A model generated the notes under the pieces. The model made no database searches and was not told where the DNA came from. It worked only from the letters and a program-made list of their open reading frames with translations. From the NCBI GenBank assembly GCA_964490175.1, contig CAZBAI010000001.1, positions 1-64,000 of the forward strand: a DNA stretch of 64,000 nucleotides, written 5' to 3'. The stretch is from RGIG3077 sp964490175 (lineage in GTDB: Bacteria; Bacillota; Clostridia; Oscillospirales; Ruminococcaceae). The position numbers were made by a program, and so were the translations under genes. Below, in pieces: positions 52,323 to 59,037 of this stretch (position 1 is the stretch's first letter; every line of letters begins with the position of its first letter).

Positions 52323-53591
52323 ATGGATTCCACTACGGCAGTGATACTTATATTGATAATGCTTTTGCTTTCGGGGCTGTTTTCGGCAACGGAAACCGCT
52401 TTTTCGAGCGCAAACAAAATCAGGTTGAAAAATCTTGCTTCGCAGGGTGATAAAAGGGCGGCAAGGGCGCTGGAGCTTGCCAATTCGTTTGATAAGGTCA
52501 TTACCGCTATTTTAATAGGAAACAACGTTGTCAACATTGCTTCGTCATCAATCGGAACGGTTTTGTTTACCAAAATTTTTCCCGAAAACGGCGTGCTGAT
52601 ATCAACAGCCGTAATGACGCTTTTGGTGCTCACTTTCGGCGAAATTCTTCCCAAAAGTATTGCGAAGCAAAATGCCGAAAGGTTCAGCCTTGCAATGTCG
52701 GCTCCGCTAACAGGTCTTATGACGGTGCTTTCGCCGTTGGTTTTTGTTTTTTCAAAGTTGGCTTCCTTTGTGGGAAATCTTTTCAAAAACGGAAGCGATG
52801 AGCCGAGCGTTACGGAAGACGAGTTGAAGCATATCATCGAAGAAATAGAGGAAGAGGGCGTGCTTGAAAGTCAGGAAAGTGACCTTGTTCGCAGTGCGCT
52901 TGAATTTGACGAAATCAAGCTGGATAAAATTTTAATTCCCAGAGTGCACGTTGTTGCAATAGATAAAAACACCCCGATTGACGAGATTCGTGAAGTATTT
53001 CTTTCGGAAATGTATTCGAGATTGCCCGTTTACGACAAGACGATCGACAATATAATCGGTATTATCACCGAAAAGGACTTTTTTCGTATGCTTATAGAGC
53101 ACAAAAGCGATATTTCCGAAATTGTGCAGGAGGTAATTTATTTCTCCGAATTTAAGCCGATAAACGAGGCAATGCGTGAAATGCAGCGTGAAAAGACGCA
53201 TCTTGCCGTTGTTGTCGATCAACACGGCGGAACAAAGGGCATTGTTACGCTTGAAGATATTATCGAAGAGCTTGTCGGCGAAATTTACGACGAAAACGAT
53301 GAAATTGAAGAACCGATGAAAAAAATCGGCGATGATGTGTACGAAATCGATGCCGAGCTTGCCGTTGAGGATATGCTTGAAAGGCTTGGCGTTGCCGAAA
53401 ACAGCATTGAATGTGCCTCCACAACCGTCGGCGGCTGGGTGATTGACCTTTTCGGATATATTCCGAAAAGGGACGAAACCGTTTCGAGCGGTGCGTTTAA
53501 TTTCACCGTGTGCGATTCAAGCGAGCATAAAATCAACAAATTGCGGCTTGCGATTGATATTTCGGGTGAAAGTAAGGCACTTGACGGTTAA
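52323..53591 (+). CDS. CNNM/HlyC-CorC family transporter-like protein
   Basis: A 422-aa membrane protein. A DUF21 domain with four helices (residues 1-185; LSGLFSATETAFSSANKIRL) is followed by a CBS pair (about 205-325, ILIPRVHVVAIDKNTPIDEI) and a C-terminal CorC_HlyC domain (TTVGGWVIDLFGYIP). Members are linked to magnesium or cobalt efflux. The ATG at 52323 is used; TTG 52314 is too close to the RBS. Confidence 0.92.
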   Translation: MDSTTAVILILIMLLLSGLFSATETAFSSANKIRLKNLASQGDKRAARALELANSFDKVITAILIGNNVVNIASSSIGTVLFTKIFPENGVLISTAVMTLLVLTFGEILPKSIAKQNAERFSLAMSAPLTGLMTVLSPLVFVFSKLASFVGNLFKNGSDEPSVTEDELKHIIEEIEEEGVLESQESDLVRSALEFDEIKLDKILIPRVHVVAIDKNTPIDEIREVFLSEMYSRLPVYDKTIDNIIGIITEKDFFRMLIEHKSDISEIVQEVIYFSEFKPINEAMREMQREKTHLAVVVDQHGGTKGIVTLEDIIEELVGEIYDENDEIEEPMKKIGDDVYEIDAELAVEDMLERLGVAENSIECASTTVGGWVIDLFGYIPKRDETVSSGAFNFTVCDSSEHKINKLRLAIDISGESKALDG

Positions 53592-53614
53592 TATTGACGA
53601 AAAGGGGCTGCGAT

Positions 53615-54163
53615 ATGCTTAATGTATTTTCGGTTTGCTTTTGGGTCGGCGTTGCGGTTACGGCTGTAAACGCCGTTGTCGGACTGTTTTTTGATATGTT
53701 TGACATAGGCTTTGATATTGACCTTGATATCGGTGATTTTGATTTGGGTGCGTTTTTGCCGCTTTCACCGACGTTGATTTTTCTTTTTCTGATAATTTTC
53801 GGCGGCAGCGGAATGATTCTTTCAAAGCACCTGTCGGGTATGCTGTGGCTTGCCTGCGTGATTGCAATTGCCATAGGAATCGGCATAATTGCATTGCTGA
53901 ATTTTTTTGTTATAAGACCGCTGAAGAAATTATCCTCAAAGGAAACCGCCGCACTCGGCGATTTTGTCGGAATGACCGGAAAGGTGACCGAAAAAATCTA
54001 CGAAAACGGCTTCGGCAAGATTACAATTATTTGCGACGGCAATACGGTAACAGGACCGGCAAAATCCTCAAACGGAGTCGAAATCCCCGTGGGAACGGAG
54101 ATTTTTATAGAAAAGATCGAATCCAAGGTATATATTGTGGATTTGCTTGACGGCAAGAAATAA
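53615..54163 (+). CDS. NfeD-like membrane protein with OB-fold
   Basis: A 182-aa protein with three hydrophobic segments and a striking Asp/Ile/Phe stretch (DMFDIGFDIDLDIGDFDLG) in between. A C-terminal OB-type domain (GDFVGMTGKVTEKIYENGFG) follows. NfeD proteins are encoded next to flotillins and thought to work with them in membrane organisation; the flotillin gene follows by 96 nt. Confidence 0.85.
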   Translation: MLNVFSVCFWVGVAVTAVNAVVGLFFDMFDIGFDIDLDIGDFDLGAFLPLSPTLIFLFLIIFGGSGMILSKHLSGMLWLACVIAIAIGIGIIALLNFFVIRPLKKLSSKETAALGDFVGMTGKVTEKIYENGFGKITIICDGNTVTGPAKSSNGVEIPVGTEIFIEKIESKVYIVDLLDGKK

Positions 54164-54259
54164 AATCAATATTTAAATCGGCGTAATTGCATTGCATTCG
54201 CTTTTTTGCGTGCAGTGCAAAATATACACAAAATAAAAAGCGGAAAGGAATTGTTTTTT

Positions 54260-55825
54260 ATGGGCAAATTAAATGTTATGGCGAGCTTTCTCGATGATTC
54301 TACAATGACAATCATCATTATTGTGCTTGTTGCGATCGCACTTGTTATTTTGGGGTTTCTCACGATGTGGAAAAGGGTTTCGCAAGACAAGGCAATGGTA
54401 ATTACTGGCTTGAAGAAAAGAGTAATCTCCGGCGGAGGCGGCTTTGTTGTGCCTTTGCTTGAACGTGCGGATTATATATCGCTTGAAAATATCAAGGTTG
54501 AGGTCGGCGTTCAAGAGGCGCTTTCAATGCTCGGCGTCGGAATATCCGCAAGCGGCGTTGCCGTTATCAAGGTGAAGAACGATATGGAATCGATTCTTGC
54601 CGCTGTTGAGCAGTTTAATACGGGCAACCAGCAAAAGACCATTCTCAGCATTAAAGATACGGCATCCGATGTTCTTGAGGGTAAGCTGAGAGAAATTGTT
54701 TCAAAACTTACGGTTGAAGAAATATATAAGGATAGGGAAAAATTCGCTTCTAAGGTTCAAGAGGTTGCGGCTATCGACCTTGCCGAAATGGGACTTGAAA
54801 TGAAAGTTTTCACCATTCGTGATATCAGTGACAAAAACGGATACCTTGAAGCACTCGGTGCGGAAAAAATAGCACAGGTCAAAAAAGAAGCGAATATCGC
54901 CAAGGCAGAAGCACAGATGGAATCGGACATTAAAACCGCCGAAGCTATCAGATTGGGTGAAGCCGCTAAAATTCTCTCGCTTACTCAAATTGAAGAGAGC
55001 AACAAGGATAAGGAGCTGAAAGTTCAGGAATATAAAAAGCAAAGCGAATCGGCAAAAGCAAATGCCGACCTTGCGTATCAGATTCAATCTAATATCACCC
55101 AAAAAGAAGTTATCGAAACGGATATGCAAGCAAAAATTCTTGAAGCTCAGCGAAATAAAGAGCTTGTTGAAGAGCAAATGCGTATTGAAATTTTGAAAAA
55201 GCAGCGTGAAATCGAGCTTGCCGAAAACGAAACGCTCAAGCGTGAAAAAGAGCTTGACGCAAAAATCATCAAGCAGGCTGAGGCTGATAAATATCAAAAG
55301 GAAAAGGAATCAGAGGCAATCAAATACCGTGAAATCGCACAGGCAGAGGCGGCTTCTACGGCGATTGAGCTTGAAGCCAAGGCAAAGGCAGAGGCGGTGA
55401 GGATTCAAGGTCTTGCCGAGGCTGAGGTTATTAAAGCAAAGGGTGCTGCCGAGATTGAAATTGTTAAAGCAAAGGGCGCTGCCGAAGCTGATGTAATGAA
55501 AGAAAAAGCGCAGGCGTTTAAGCTGTATAACGATGCGGCTATGGCGCAGATGATTGTTGATAAGTTGCCCGAAATTGCACGTGCGGTTTCGGCGCCGCTT
55601 TCACAAACCGATAAAATCGTCATTATCGATAACGGTGCGCAAGGCGAGGGCAACAAGGGCGCCGCTAAGGTTACGGGTTATGTTACCGATATTATCGGTC
55701 AGCTGCCCGAAACCATTGAGGCTCTTACAGGTTATAATGTTGCGGATATGTTTTTAAACAAATCCAAGCAGGCGCACGTTGCAGATGAGCCTGAGCACGT
55801 TGAAGCGGAAATTGTTTCGGAATAA
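54260..55825 (+). CDS. Flotillin-like SPFH-domain protein
   Basis: A 521-aa protein. It has an N-terminal membrane helix (TIIIIVLVAIALVILGFLTM, about 17-36), an SPFH domain to about residue 215, then a long Ala/Glu/Lys coiled coil (to about 440) with repeated EA.A motifs, including two tandem KAKGAAE units. A C-terminal oligomerisation region (PLSQTDKIVIIDNG) closes it. It assembles membrane microdomain scaffolds. RBS AAAGGAA. It belongs to the YqiK/FloT group. Confidence 0.93.
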   Translation: MGKLNVMASFLDDSTMTIIIIVLVAIALVILGFLTMWKRVSQDKAMVITGLKKRVISGGGGFVVPLLERADYISLENIKVEVGVQEALSMLGVGISASGVAVIKVKNDMESILAAVEQFNTGNQQKTILSIKDTASDVLEGKLREIVSKLTVEEIYKDREKFASKVQEVAAIDLAEMGLEMKVFTIRDISDKNGYLEALGAEKIAQVKKEANIAKAEAQMESDIKTAEAIRLGEAAKILSLTQIEESNKDKELKVQEYKKQSESAKANADLAYQIQSNITQKEVIETDMQAKILEAQRNKELVEEQMRIEILKKQREIELAENETLKREKELDAKIIKQAEADKYQKEKESEAIKYREIAQAEAASTAIELEAKAKAEAVRIQGLAEAEVIKAKGAAEIEIVKAKGAAEADVMKEKAQAFKLYNDAAMAQMIVDKLPEIARAVSAPLSQTDKIVIIDNGAQGEGNKGAAKVTGYVTDIIGQLPETIEALTGYNVADMFLNKSKQAHVADEPEHVEAEIVSE

Positions 55826-55838
55826 GATTTAGATGAAT

Positions 55839-55885
55839 AATCGCCTTTGGTATCACAGAGCGGATATCAAGGCGATTTTATTTTA
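55839..55885 (+). terminator. Terminator after the flotillin gene
   Basis: An imperfect stem AATCGCCTTTGGTATC/GATATCAAGGCGATT followed by TTATTTT. Confidence 0.8.
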
Positions 55886-55895
55886 TGCGGATTTA

Positions 55896-55931
55896 AACAA
55901 AAAGCGATTGCCGAACAAAGACAATCGCTTT
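55896..55931 (-). terminator. Intrinsic terminator of the repeat-bearing RNA
   Basis: Stem AAAGCGATTG/CAATCGCTTT, reading TTTTTGTTT after it on the minus strand. Confidence 0.88.
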
Positions 55932-55952
55932 AATTATTATGTTTTGTGATTT

Positions 55953-55999
55953 AAACGACTTTCATCGTTTAGCTGAATTGTAGTTTGGACTCACCCCTT
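55953..55999 (-). repeat. 47-nt RNA module, copy A
   Basis: In RNA sense it starts AAGGGGTGAGTCC and ends in the hairpin AAACGA-TGAAAG-TCGTTT. It follows mini-ORF 4 and is the copy nearest the terminator. Confidence 0.85.
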
Positions 56000-56003
56000 A
56001 AAG

Positions 56004-56039
56004 TTATTCTGAAACGAACCTTATAAAGAATGCTTTCAT
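56004..56039 (-). CDS. Mini-ORF 4 (11 codons), possible leader peptide
   Basis: ATG at 56039 to TAA at 56004, encoding MKAFFIRFVSE. It is preceded by TGAAAGGGCGGATGCTCT; the same TGAAAGGGCGG precedes the real start codon at 56945. Translation is unproven. Confidence 0.35.
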   Translation of the reverse strand: MKAFFIRFVSE

Positions 56040-56091
56040 AGAGCATCCGCCCTTTCATTGAGATGATAATTTTAAGAAGATTAAACTGTTC

Positions 56092-56138
56092 AAACGACTT
56101 TCATCATTTGGCTGACGTGTCCGTCGGACTCACCCCTT
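56092..56138 (-). repeat. 47-nt RNA module, copy B
   Basis: AAGGGGTGAGTCC, a GTCC-GAC-GGAC mini-hairpin, then CAAATGA-TGAAAG-TCGTTTG. Exactly the same length as copies A and C, 139 nt from A. Confidence 0.85.
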
Positions 56139-56149
56139 TTGAGATTTTA

Positions 56150-56179
56150 TTAAATACAAAGTATGTGATATGTTCTCAT
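56150..56179 (-). CDS. Mini-ORF 3 (9 codons), possible leader peptide
   Basis: Encodes MRTYHILCI, preceded by GAAAGGCATGATGCTAT. Similar in length and start context to mini-ORFs 1, 2 and 4; the peptide itself resembles that of mini-ORF 2 only at the Y-H pair. Confidence 0.35.
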   Translation of the reverse strand: MRTYHILCI

Positions 56180-56240
56180 ATAGCATCATGCCTTTCAGTT
56201 GATAAAAATTTTGGCTTATGTTTTTAAAATTATGTTTTTA

Positions 56241-56287
56241 AAATGACTTTCATCATTTTGCAAAAGTTGCTTTCGGACTCACCCCTT
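56241..56287 (-). repeat. 47-nt RNA module, copy C
   Basis: AAGGGGTGAGTCC, AAAG/CTTT mini-hairpin, then AAAATGA-TGAAAG-TCATTTT. The C-G pair of copy A is a T-G pair in B and a T-A pair here. Confidence 0.85.
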
Positions 56288-56298
56288 AGAACAATTTC

Positions 56299-56328
56299 TT
56301 AAATATTCCTATTGTGATATATTTTCAT
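56299..56328 (-). CDS. Mini-ORF 2 (9 codons), possible leader peptide
   Basis: Encodes MKIYHNRNI, preceded by AAAGGCGGGATGCCGTT. Stop codon TAA lies 11 nt before module C. Confidence 0.35.
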   Translation of the reverse strand: MKIYHNRNI

Positions 56329-56363
56329 AACGGCATCCCGCCTTTGTTTGAATTTTTGTAATT

Positions 56364-56390
56364 TTAGAGAAATTCACACTCGGCAATCAT
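56364..56390 (-). CDS. Mini-ORF 1 (8 codons), possible leader peptide
   Basis: Encodes MIAECEFL, preceded by CGAAAGAGTGATGCTT. Unlike the other three it is not followed by a 47-nt module. Confidence 0.25.
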   Translation of the reverse strand: MIAECEFL

Positions 56391-56655
56391 AAGCATCACT
56401 CTTTCGGAAATTTTAACCGTCAAGTCCGTAAAGAACTTAGATAAAACAAAAACAGCTTTATATTTAAAGACTCAATGGTCATTGAACGGGATAAAACGCC
56501 CCGCAACGTTCAAAGATTCTCTAAAGCTAAAGCTTACGCTGTGAAACTCTTAAATTGTATTCCGACTCTGTTTATGCCATAAGCGGCGAGCTGAGGAAGT
56601 ATTTCTGAAGAAATTCCCTTTATTTGGCGGCAACACTAAGCGAGCAACCAACGTA

Positions 56656-56698
56656 AGCGTTTAGCTGAAATTCTACTGTGTCCATTGGACTCGCCTCC
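56656..56698 (-). repeat. Diverged 5' copy (D) of the RNA module
   Basis: In RNA sense GGAGGCGAGTCC, a GTCC-AAT-GGAC hairpin as in copy B, and CAGCTAAACG as in copy A. It leads into an AACG-CTTA-CGTT hairpin. GGCGAG can pair with CTCGCC about 100 nt downstream. Confidence 0.6.
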
Positions 56699-56771
56699 AG
56701 TCTTTAAAAATTTGTGGTAGGTAGGAAGAACCGGTTGGTTAATTTTTTCCGTTTTCCTTTTCCTTGACTAT

Positions 56772-56800
56772 ACTATAACACATACTTTGGCGTTTGTCAA
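56772..56800 (-). promoter_or_regulatory. Strong promoter of the repeat-bearing RNA
   Basis: Minus-strand TTGACA, 17-nt spacer, TGtTATAGT. Confidence 0.88.
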
Positions 56801-56858
56801 TAGTTTTTTTGAAAAAATCTCAAAAAAATTTATTTAATATGTTGTTCAAAAGAATGTG

Positions 56859-56887
56859 TTGACATCGATAATAATATATGATAAAAT
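56859..56887 (+). promoter_or_regulatory. Promoter of the DUF1292 gene
   Basis: TTGACA, 17-nt spacer, TGaTAAAAT, divergent from the RNA promoter. The leader has a GGCGC/GCGCC hairpin and an AAAGGGCGG RBS. Confidence 0.85.
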
Positions 56888-56944
56888 AAAACTGTTGCGG
56901 CGCTTTGATGCGCCTTAGATTCAAAATATGAAAGGGCGGCATAA

Positions 56945-57382
56945 ATGCGCGAAAATAAGCCGTTTGTGCCTGTATCGGTGAGATTTATGCTTGGTGACGG
57001 AACATTTACACCTGAGCTTTACACCCTTGTTGATGAAGAGGGTAATGAGCACACCTTTGAAGCGCTTGATTCTGTTGAATATGATGACGTTGTTTATTTT
57101 GCTATGATTCCCTATTTTGAGGACCCGCAGGAGAGCCTTGAGAGCGACGTTGAGCTGATTATTATGAAGCTTGAAAACGTTGACGGTGAGGATTGTTTTG
57201 CTCCGCTTGATAATCAGGAAGAATTTGACAAGATGTTTGCGATTTTTGTTGAACGCATTGAAGCTATGTTTGATGATGAGGACGATTGCGATTGCGGTTG
57301 CTGCCATCACCATGACGGCGATTGCGATTGTGACGACTGCGATTGTGATGATTGCGATTGTGATGATGATTGTTGCGAATAA
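56945..57382 (+). CDS. DUF1292 protein with Cys/Asp-rich C-terminal tail
   Basis: A 145-aa protein. Residues 1-112 match the acidic DUF1292/YrzB type (FTPELYTLVDEEGNEHTFEA, DDVVYFAMIPY). The last 31 residues hold 12 Cys, 3 His and many Asp in CD/CDC units, encoded by near-perfect repeats of GATTGCGATTGTGAT. Such a tail should bind metal ions (soft metals through Cys) or an iron-sulfur cluster. YrzB-type proteins normally end before this; function unknown. Confidence 0.88.
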   Translation: MRENKPFVPVSVRFMLGDGTFTPELYTLVDEEGNEHTFEALDSVEYDDVVYFAMIPYFEDPQESLESDVELIIMKLENVDGEDCFAPLDNQEEFDKMFAIFVERIEAMFDDEDDCDCGCCHHHDGDCDCDDCDCDDCDCDDDCCE

Positions 57383-57400
57383 TTTTTTCAAAATTTGCTG

Positions 57401-57429
57401 TTGATTTTTTTCAAAGGTTATAGTATAAT
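57401..57429 (+). promoter_or_regulatory. Promoter of the 6S RNA gene
   Basis: TTGATT, 17-nt spacer, TATAAT; start expected near 57436. Confidence 0.82.
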
Positions 57430-57435
57430 AAATAC

Positions 57436-57632
57436 ATTGAGAGATTTTCTGCCTTGTTCGTTATGTAAGGTTTTTATAATCCAACACATATAATAAGGGA
57501 ATAGGACTCCTTTTGCGGATTGCAGACCTCCCGCTTTGCGGAAGAAGGGAGCGTGAACCAAAAGGGTTTATACCCACCTGCTTCGTGCGGGTTTTATGCG
57601 CTTTACAGACGGCAAGGCGGTTAATACGAAAA
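57436..57632 (+). ncRNA. ssrS: 6S RNA
   Basis: About 190 nt between a promoter and a terminator. The closing stem GCCTTG (57451-57456)/CAAGGC (57613-57618) and the conserved blocks TTGTTCG near the 5' end and GAACCAAAAGGGTTTATACCC plus TTACAGACGGCAAGGC near the 3' end match the layout of 6S RNA (compare E. coli GTTCGC and GAACCAAGGGTTCAAGGG). 6S RNA mimics an open promoter and sequesters sigma-A RNA polymerase. Confidence 0.8.
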
Positions 57633-57635
57633 AAC

Positions 57636-57670
57636 AGTGCGGCTTTAAAACAAGAGCCGCACTTTTATTT
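57636..57670 (+). terminator. Terminator of 6S RNA
   Basis: Perfect stem AGTGCGGCT/AGCCGCACT followed by TTTATTT. Confidence 0.88.
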
Positions 57671-57725
57671 GACATTACAATGTCGCCGTGAGCAAAAGAC
57701 GATGTTAAAAAATTAGGGTGATTGT

Positions 57726-58427
57726 TTGAAATTGTTTTTAAAAGGCTTAAAGCACGGTGTGCCGATATGTCTCGGATATTTTTCCGTTTCGTTTGGGTTT
57801 GGCATAATGGCGGTGTCGCTGGGGCTTGATATTCTGCCGACGGTGTTGATTTCGATGACGAATCTAACATCGGCAGGGCAGGCGGCAGGCGTGCAAATTA
57901 TTGCCGATAACGGTTCGTATGCCGAAATGGCGCTTACAGAGCTTGTGATAAATCTGCGCTATGCGCTGATGAGTATTGCACTTTCGCAAAAGCTTGATGA
58001 AAGCTTCGGATTAAAAAACCGCCTCGGCGTTTCGTTCGGCATAACCGATGAAATTTTTGCGCTTGCCTCATCACAAAAAGGAAAAATCAACGCTGTTTAT
58101 ATGTACGGCATGATTTTCATTTCCTTTATCGGTTGGGTCAGCGGAACTTTTTTGGGCGCATTTGCAGGAAATATACTGCCGGAGAAGATTTCGCTTTCGC
58201 TCGGAATCACCCTTTACGGTATGTTCATAGCGATAATTATTCCCGCTTTGAAAAAAGATAAGGGCGTAGCGGCGGCGGTTGCGGTTTCGTGCATATTAAG
58301 CCTTATTCTCAACCTTGTGCCCGCATTCGGGTTTGTTTCCGGTGGATTTGCGATAATAATCTGCGCAGTTGCATCGGCTGCTCTTGCCGCCTTTGTTTTC
58401 CCCGTAAATGAGGAGGAACAGGAATGA
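57726..58427 (+). CDS. azlC: AzlC-family amino acid exporter, large subunit
   Basis: A 233-aa membrane protein, about six to seven helices, with the AzlC signatures PICLGYFSVSFGFGIMA, NLRYALMSIALSQKL and GITDEIFALA. With AzlD it exports branched-chain amino acids. It starts with TTG at 57726 behind AGGGTGA; no ATG is near. Confidence 0.93.
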   Translation: MKLFLKGLKHGVPICLGYFSVSFGFGIMAVSLGLDILPTVLISMTNLTSAGQAAGVQIIADNGSYAEMALTELVINLRYALMSIALSQKLDESFGLKNRLGVSFGITDEIFALASSQKGKINAVYMYGMIFISFIGWVSGTFLGAFAGNILPEKISLSLGITLYGMFIAIIIPALKKDKGVAAAVAVSCILSLILNLVPAFGFVSGGFAIIICAVASAALAAFVFPVNEEEQE

Positions 58428-58720
58428 GAATATTTATATATTTGTTGATAATGGCGTCGGTTACATATCTTATTCGTATGCTGCCGTTCACGCTTTTTCG
58501 CAAACAAATCAAGTCAAAATTTTTAAAAAGCTTTTTGTTTTATATACCGTATACAGTGCTGGCGGCGATGACAATTCCGGCAATTTTCACTTCAACGGGT
58601 GATTTGCTCTCGGCAATAGTCGGCACGGCGGTTGCGGTTATTCTTGCGTTTTTTGATTTGCCGCTTATTGCCGTGGCGCTTTCGGCGGCACTTGCGGCAT
58701 ATATAACAATGCTTTTTTAA
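58424..58720 (+). CDS. azlD: AzlD-family amino acid exporter, small subunit
   Basis: A 98-aa protein with four helices, starting MRIFIYLLIMASVTYLIRML (AzlD-type TYLIRMLPF). Overlaps azlC by 4 nt (ATGA); the GAGGAGG RBS is inside azlC. Confidence 0.92.
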   Translation: MRIFIYLLIMASVTYLIRMLPFTLFRKQIKSKFLKSFLFYIPYTVLAAMTIPAIFTSTGDLLSAIVGTAVAVILAFFDLPLIAVALSAALAAYITMLF

Positions 58721-58769
58721 AAATGTGTGAAAATGCATTTTGCAAGATATTAAAAATTAAATATACATA

Positions 58770-58809
58770 AAAAAACCTGAAAAAGAACAATTCTTTCTCA
58801 GGTTTTTTT
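58770..58809. terminator. Bidirectional terminator between azlD and the RHH gene
   Basis: Stem AAAACCTGAAAAAG/CTTTCTCAGGTTTT (one mismatch) with long A and T runs. Confidence 0.88.
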
Positions 58810-58823
58810 GATGGTTTTGCGGA

Positions 58824-59036
58824 TTATTGTTTATCGGGTGAATCTAAAAATTCAACATCAAGCTCATTATCAAGATTTTGCGGCGTGTATTTGCCGTTTT
58901 TCAAGTGTTGATTTACGCATTCGGTCAGCAAATATTCAATTTGTCCGTTGATGGAACGAAAATCGCTTTGCGCCCATTGCGAAAGCTCATTATAAAGCTT
59001 TTCGGAAAGGCGCAGCGGGACTTGCTTTTTTGCCAT
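58824..59036 (-). CDS. Arc-type ribbon-helix-helix DNA-binding protein
   Basis: A 70-aa protein. Residues 4-45 match the Arc/MetJ fold: the KQVPLRLSEKLYNELSQWA strand and helix, then SINGQIEYLLTECV as the second helix, plus an acidic tail. The gene lies 1 nt after the SPFH gene. It is probably the autorepressor acting on the TGATAT repeats at the operon promoter. Confidence 0.85.
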   Translation of the reverse strand: MAKKQVPLRLSEKLYNELSQWAQSDFRSINGQIEYLLTECVNQHLKNGKYTPQNLDNELDVEFLDSPDKQ

Positions 59037-59037
59037 A

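Larger units (their letters stand above)
55896..56766 (-). ncRNA. Roughly 870-nt putative structured noncoding transcript with repeated modules
   Basis: This 1.1-kb gap holds no ordinary ORF, yet the minus strand has a strong promoter (56772-56800) and an intrinsic terminator (55896-55931) that define one transcript. Order along the RNA: a diverged module (56656-56698), a long structured segment with several hairpins (for example TTGAAC...GTTCAA at about 56480-56515), a mini-ORF, and then three repeats of mini-ORF plus 47-nt RNA element. Module hairpins show compensatory changes. I cannot match it to a known RNA family from memory; raiA, ROOL and OLE are the large RNAs to compare. Confidence 0.75.

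Noticed and set aside
52193..52837. A 214-aa minus-strand frame overlapping the CNNM gene start.
   Set aside because: The plus-strand protein has clear DUF21 and CBS domains; the minus frame has none.
55969..56046. A 25-codon reading from the first ATG of repeat unit A.
   Set aside because: The equivalent ATG in unit C runs into a stop after three codons, so this frame is not conserved; the second ATG gives comparable mini-ORFs in all units.
55953..56287. CRISPR array.
   Set aside because: Only three diverged copies 139-149 nt apart, with similar rather than unique spacers and no cas genes.
55953..56698. Hammerhead-like ribozyme, suggested by TGAGTCC and GAAAG.
   Set aside because: The core CTGANGA...GAAA arrangement with three stems around a cleavage site cannot be built; TGAAAG is a hairpin loop here.
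57289..57379. Independent tandem DNA repeat.
   Set aside because: The GATTGCGATTGTGAT-type repeat is in frame and codes for the Cys/Asp tail of the DUF1292 protein.
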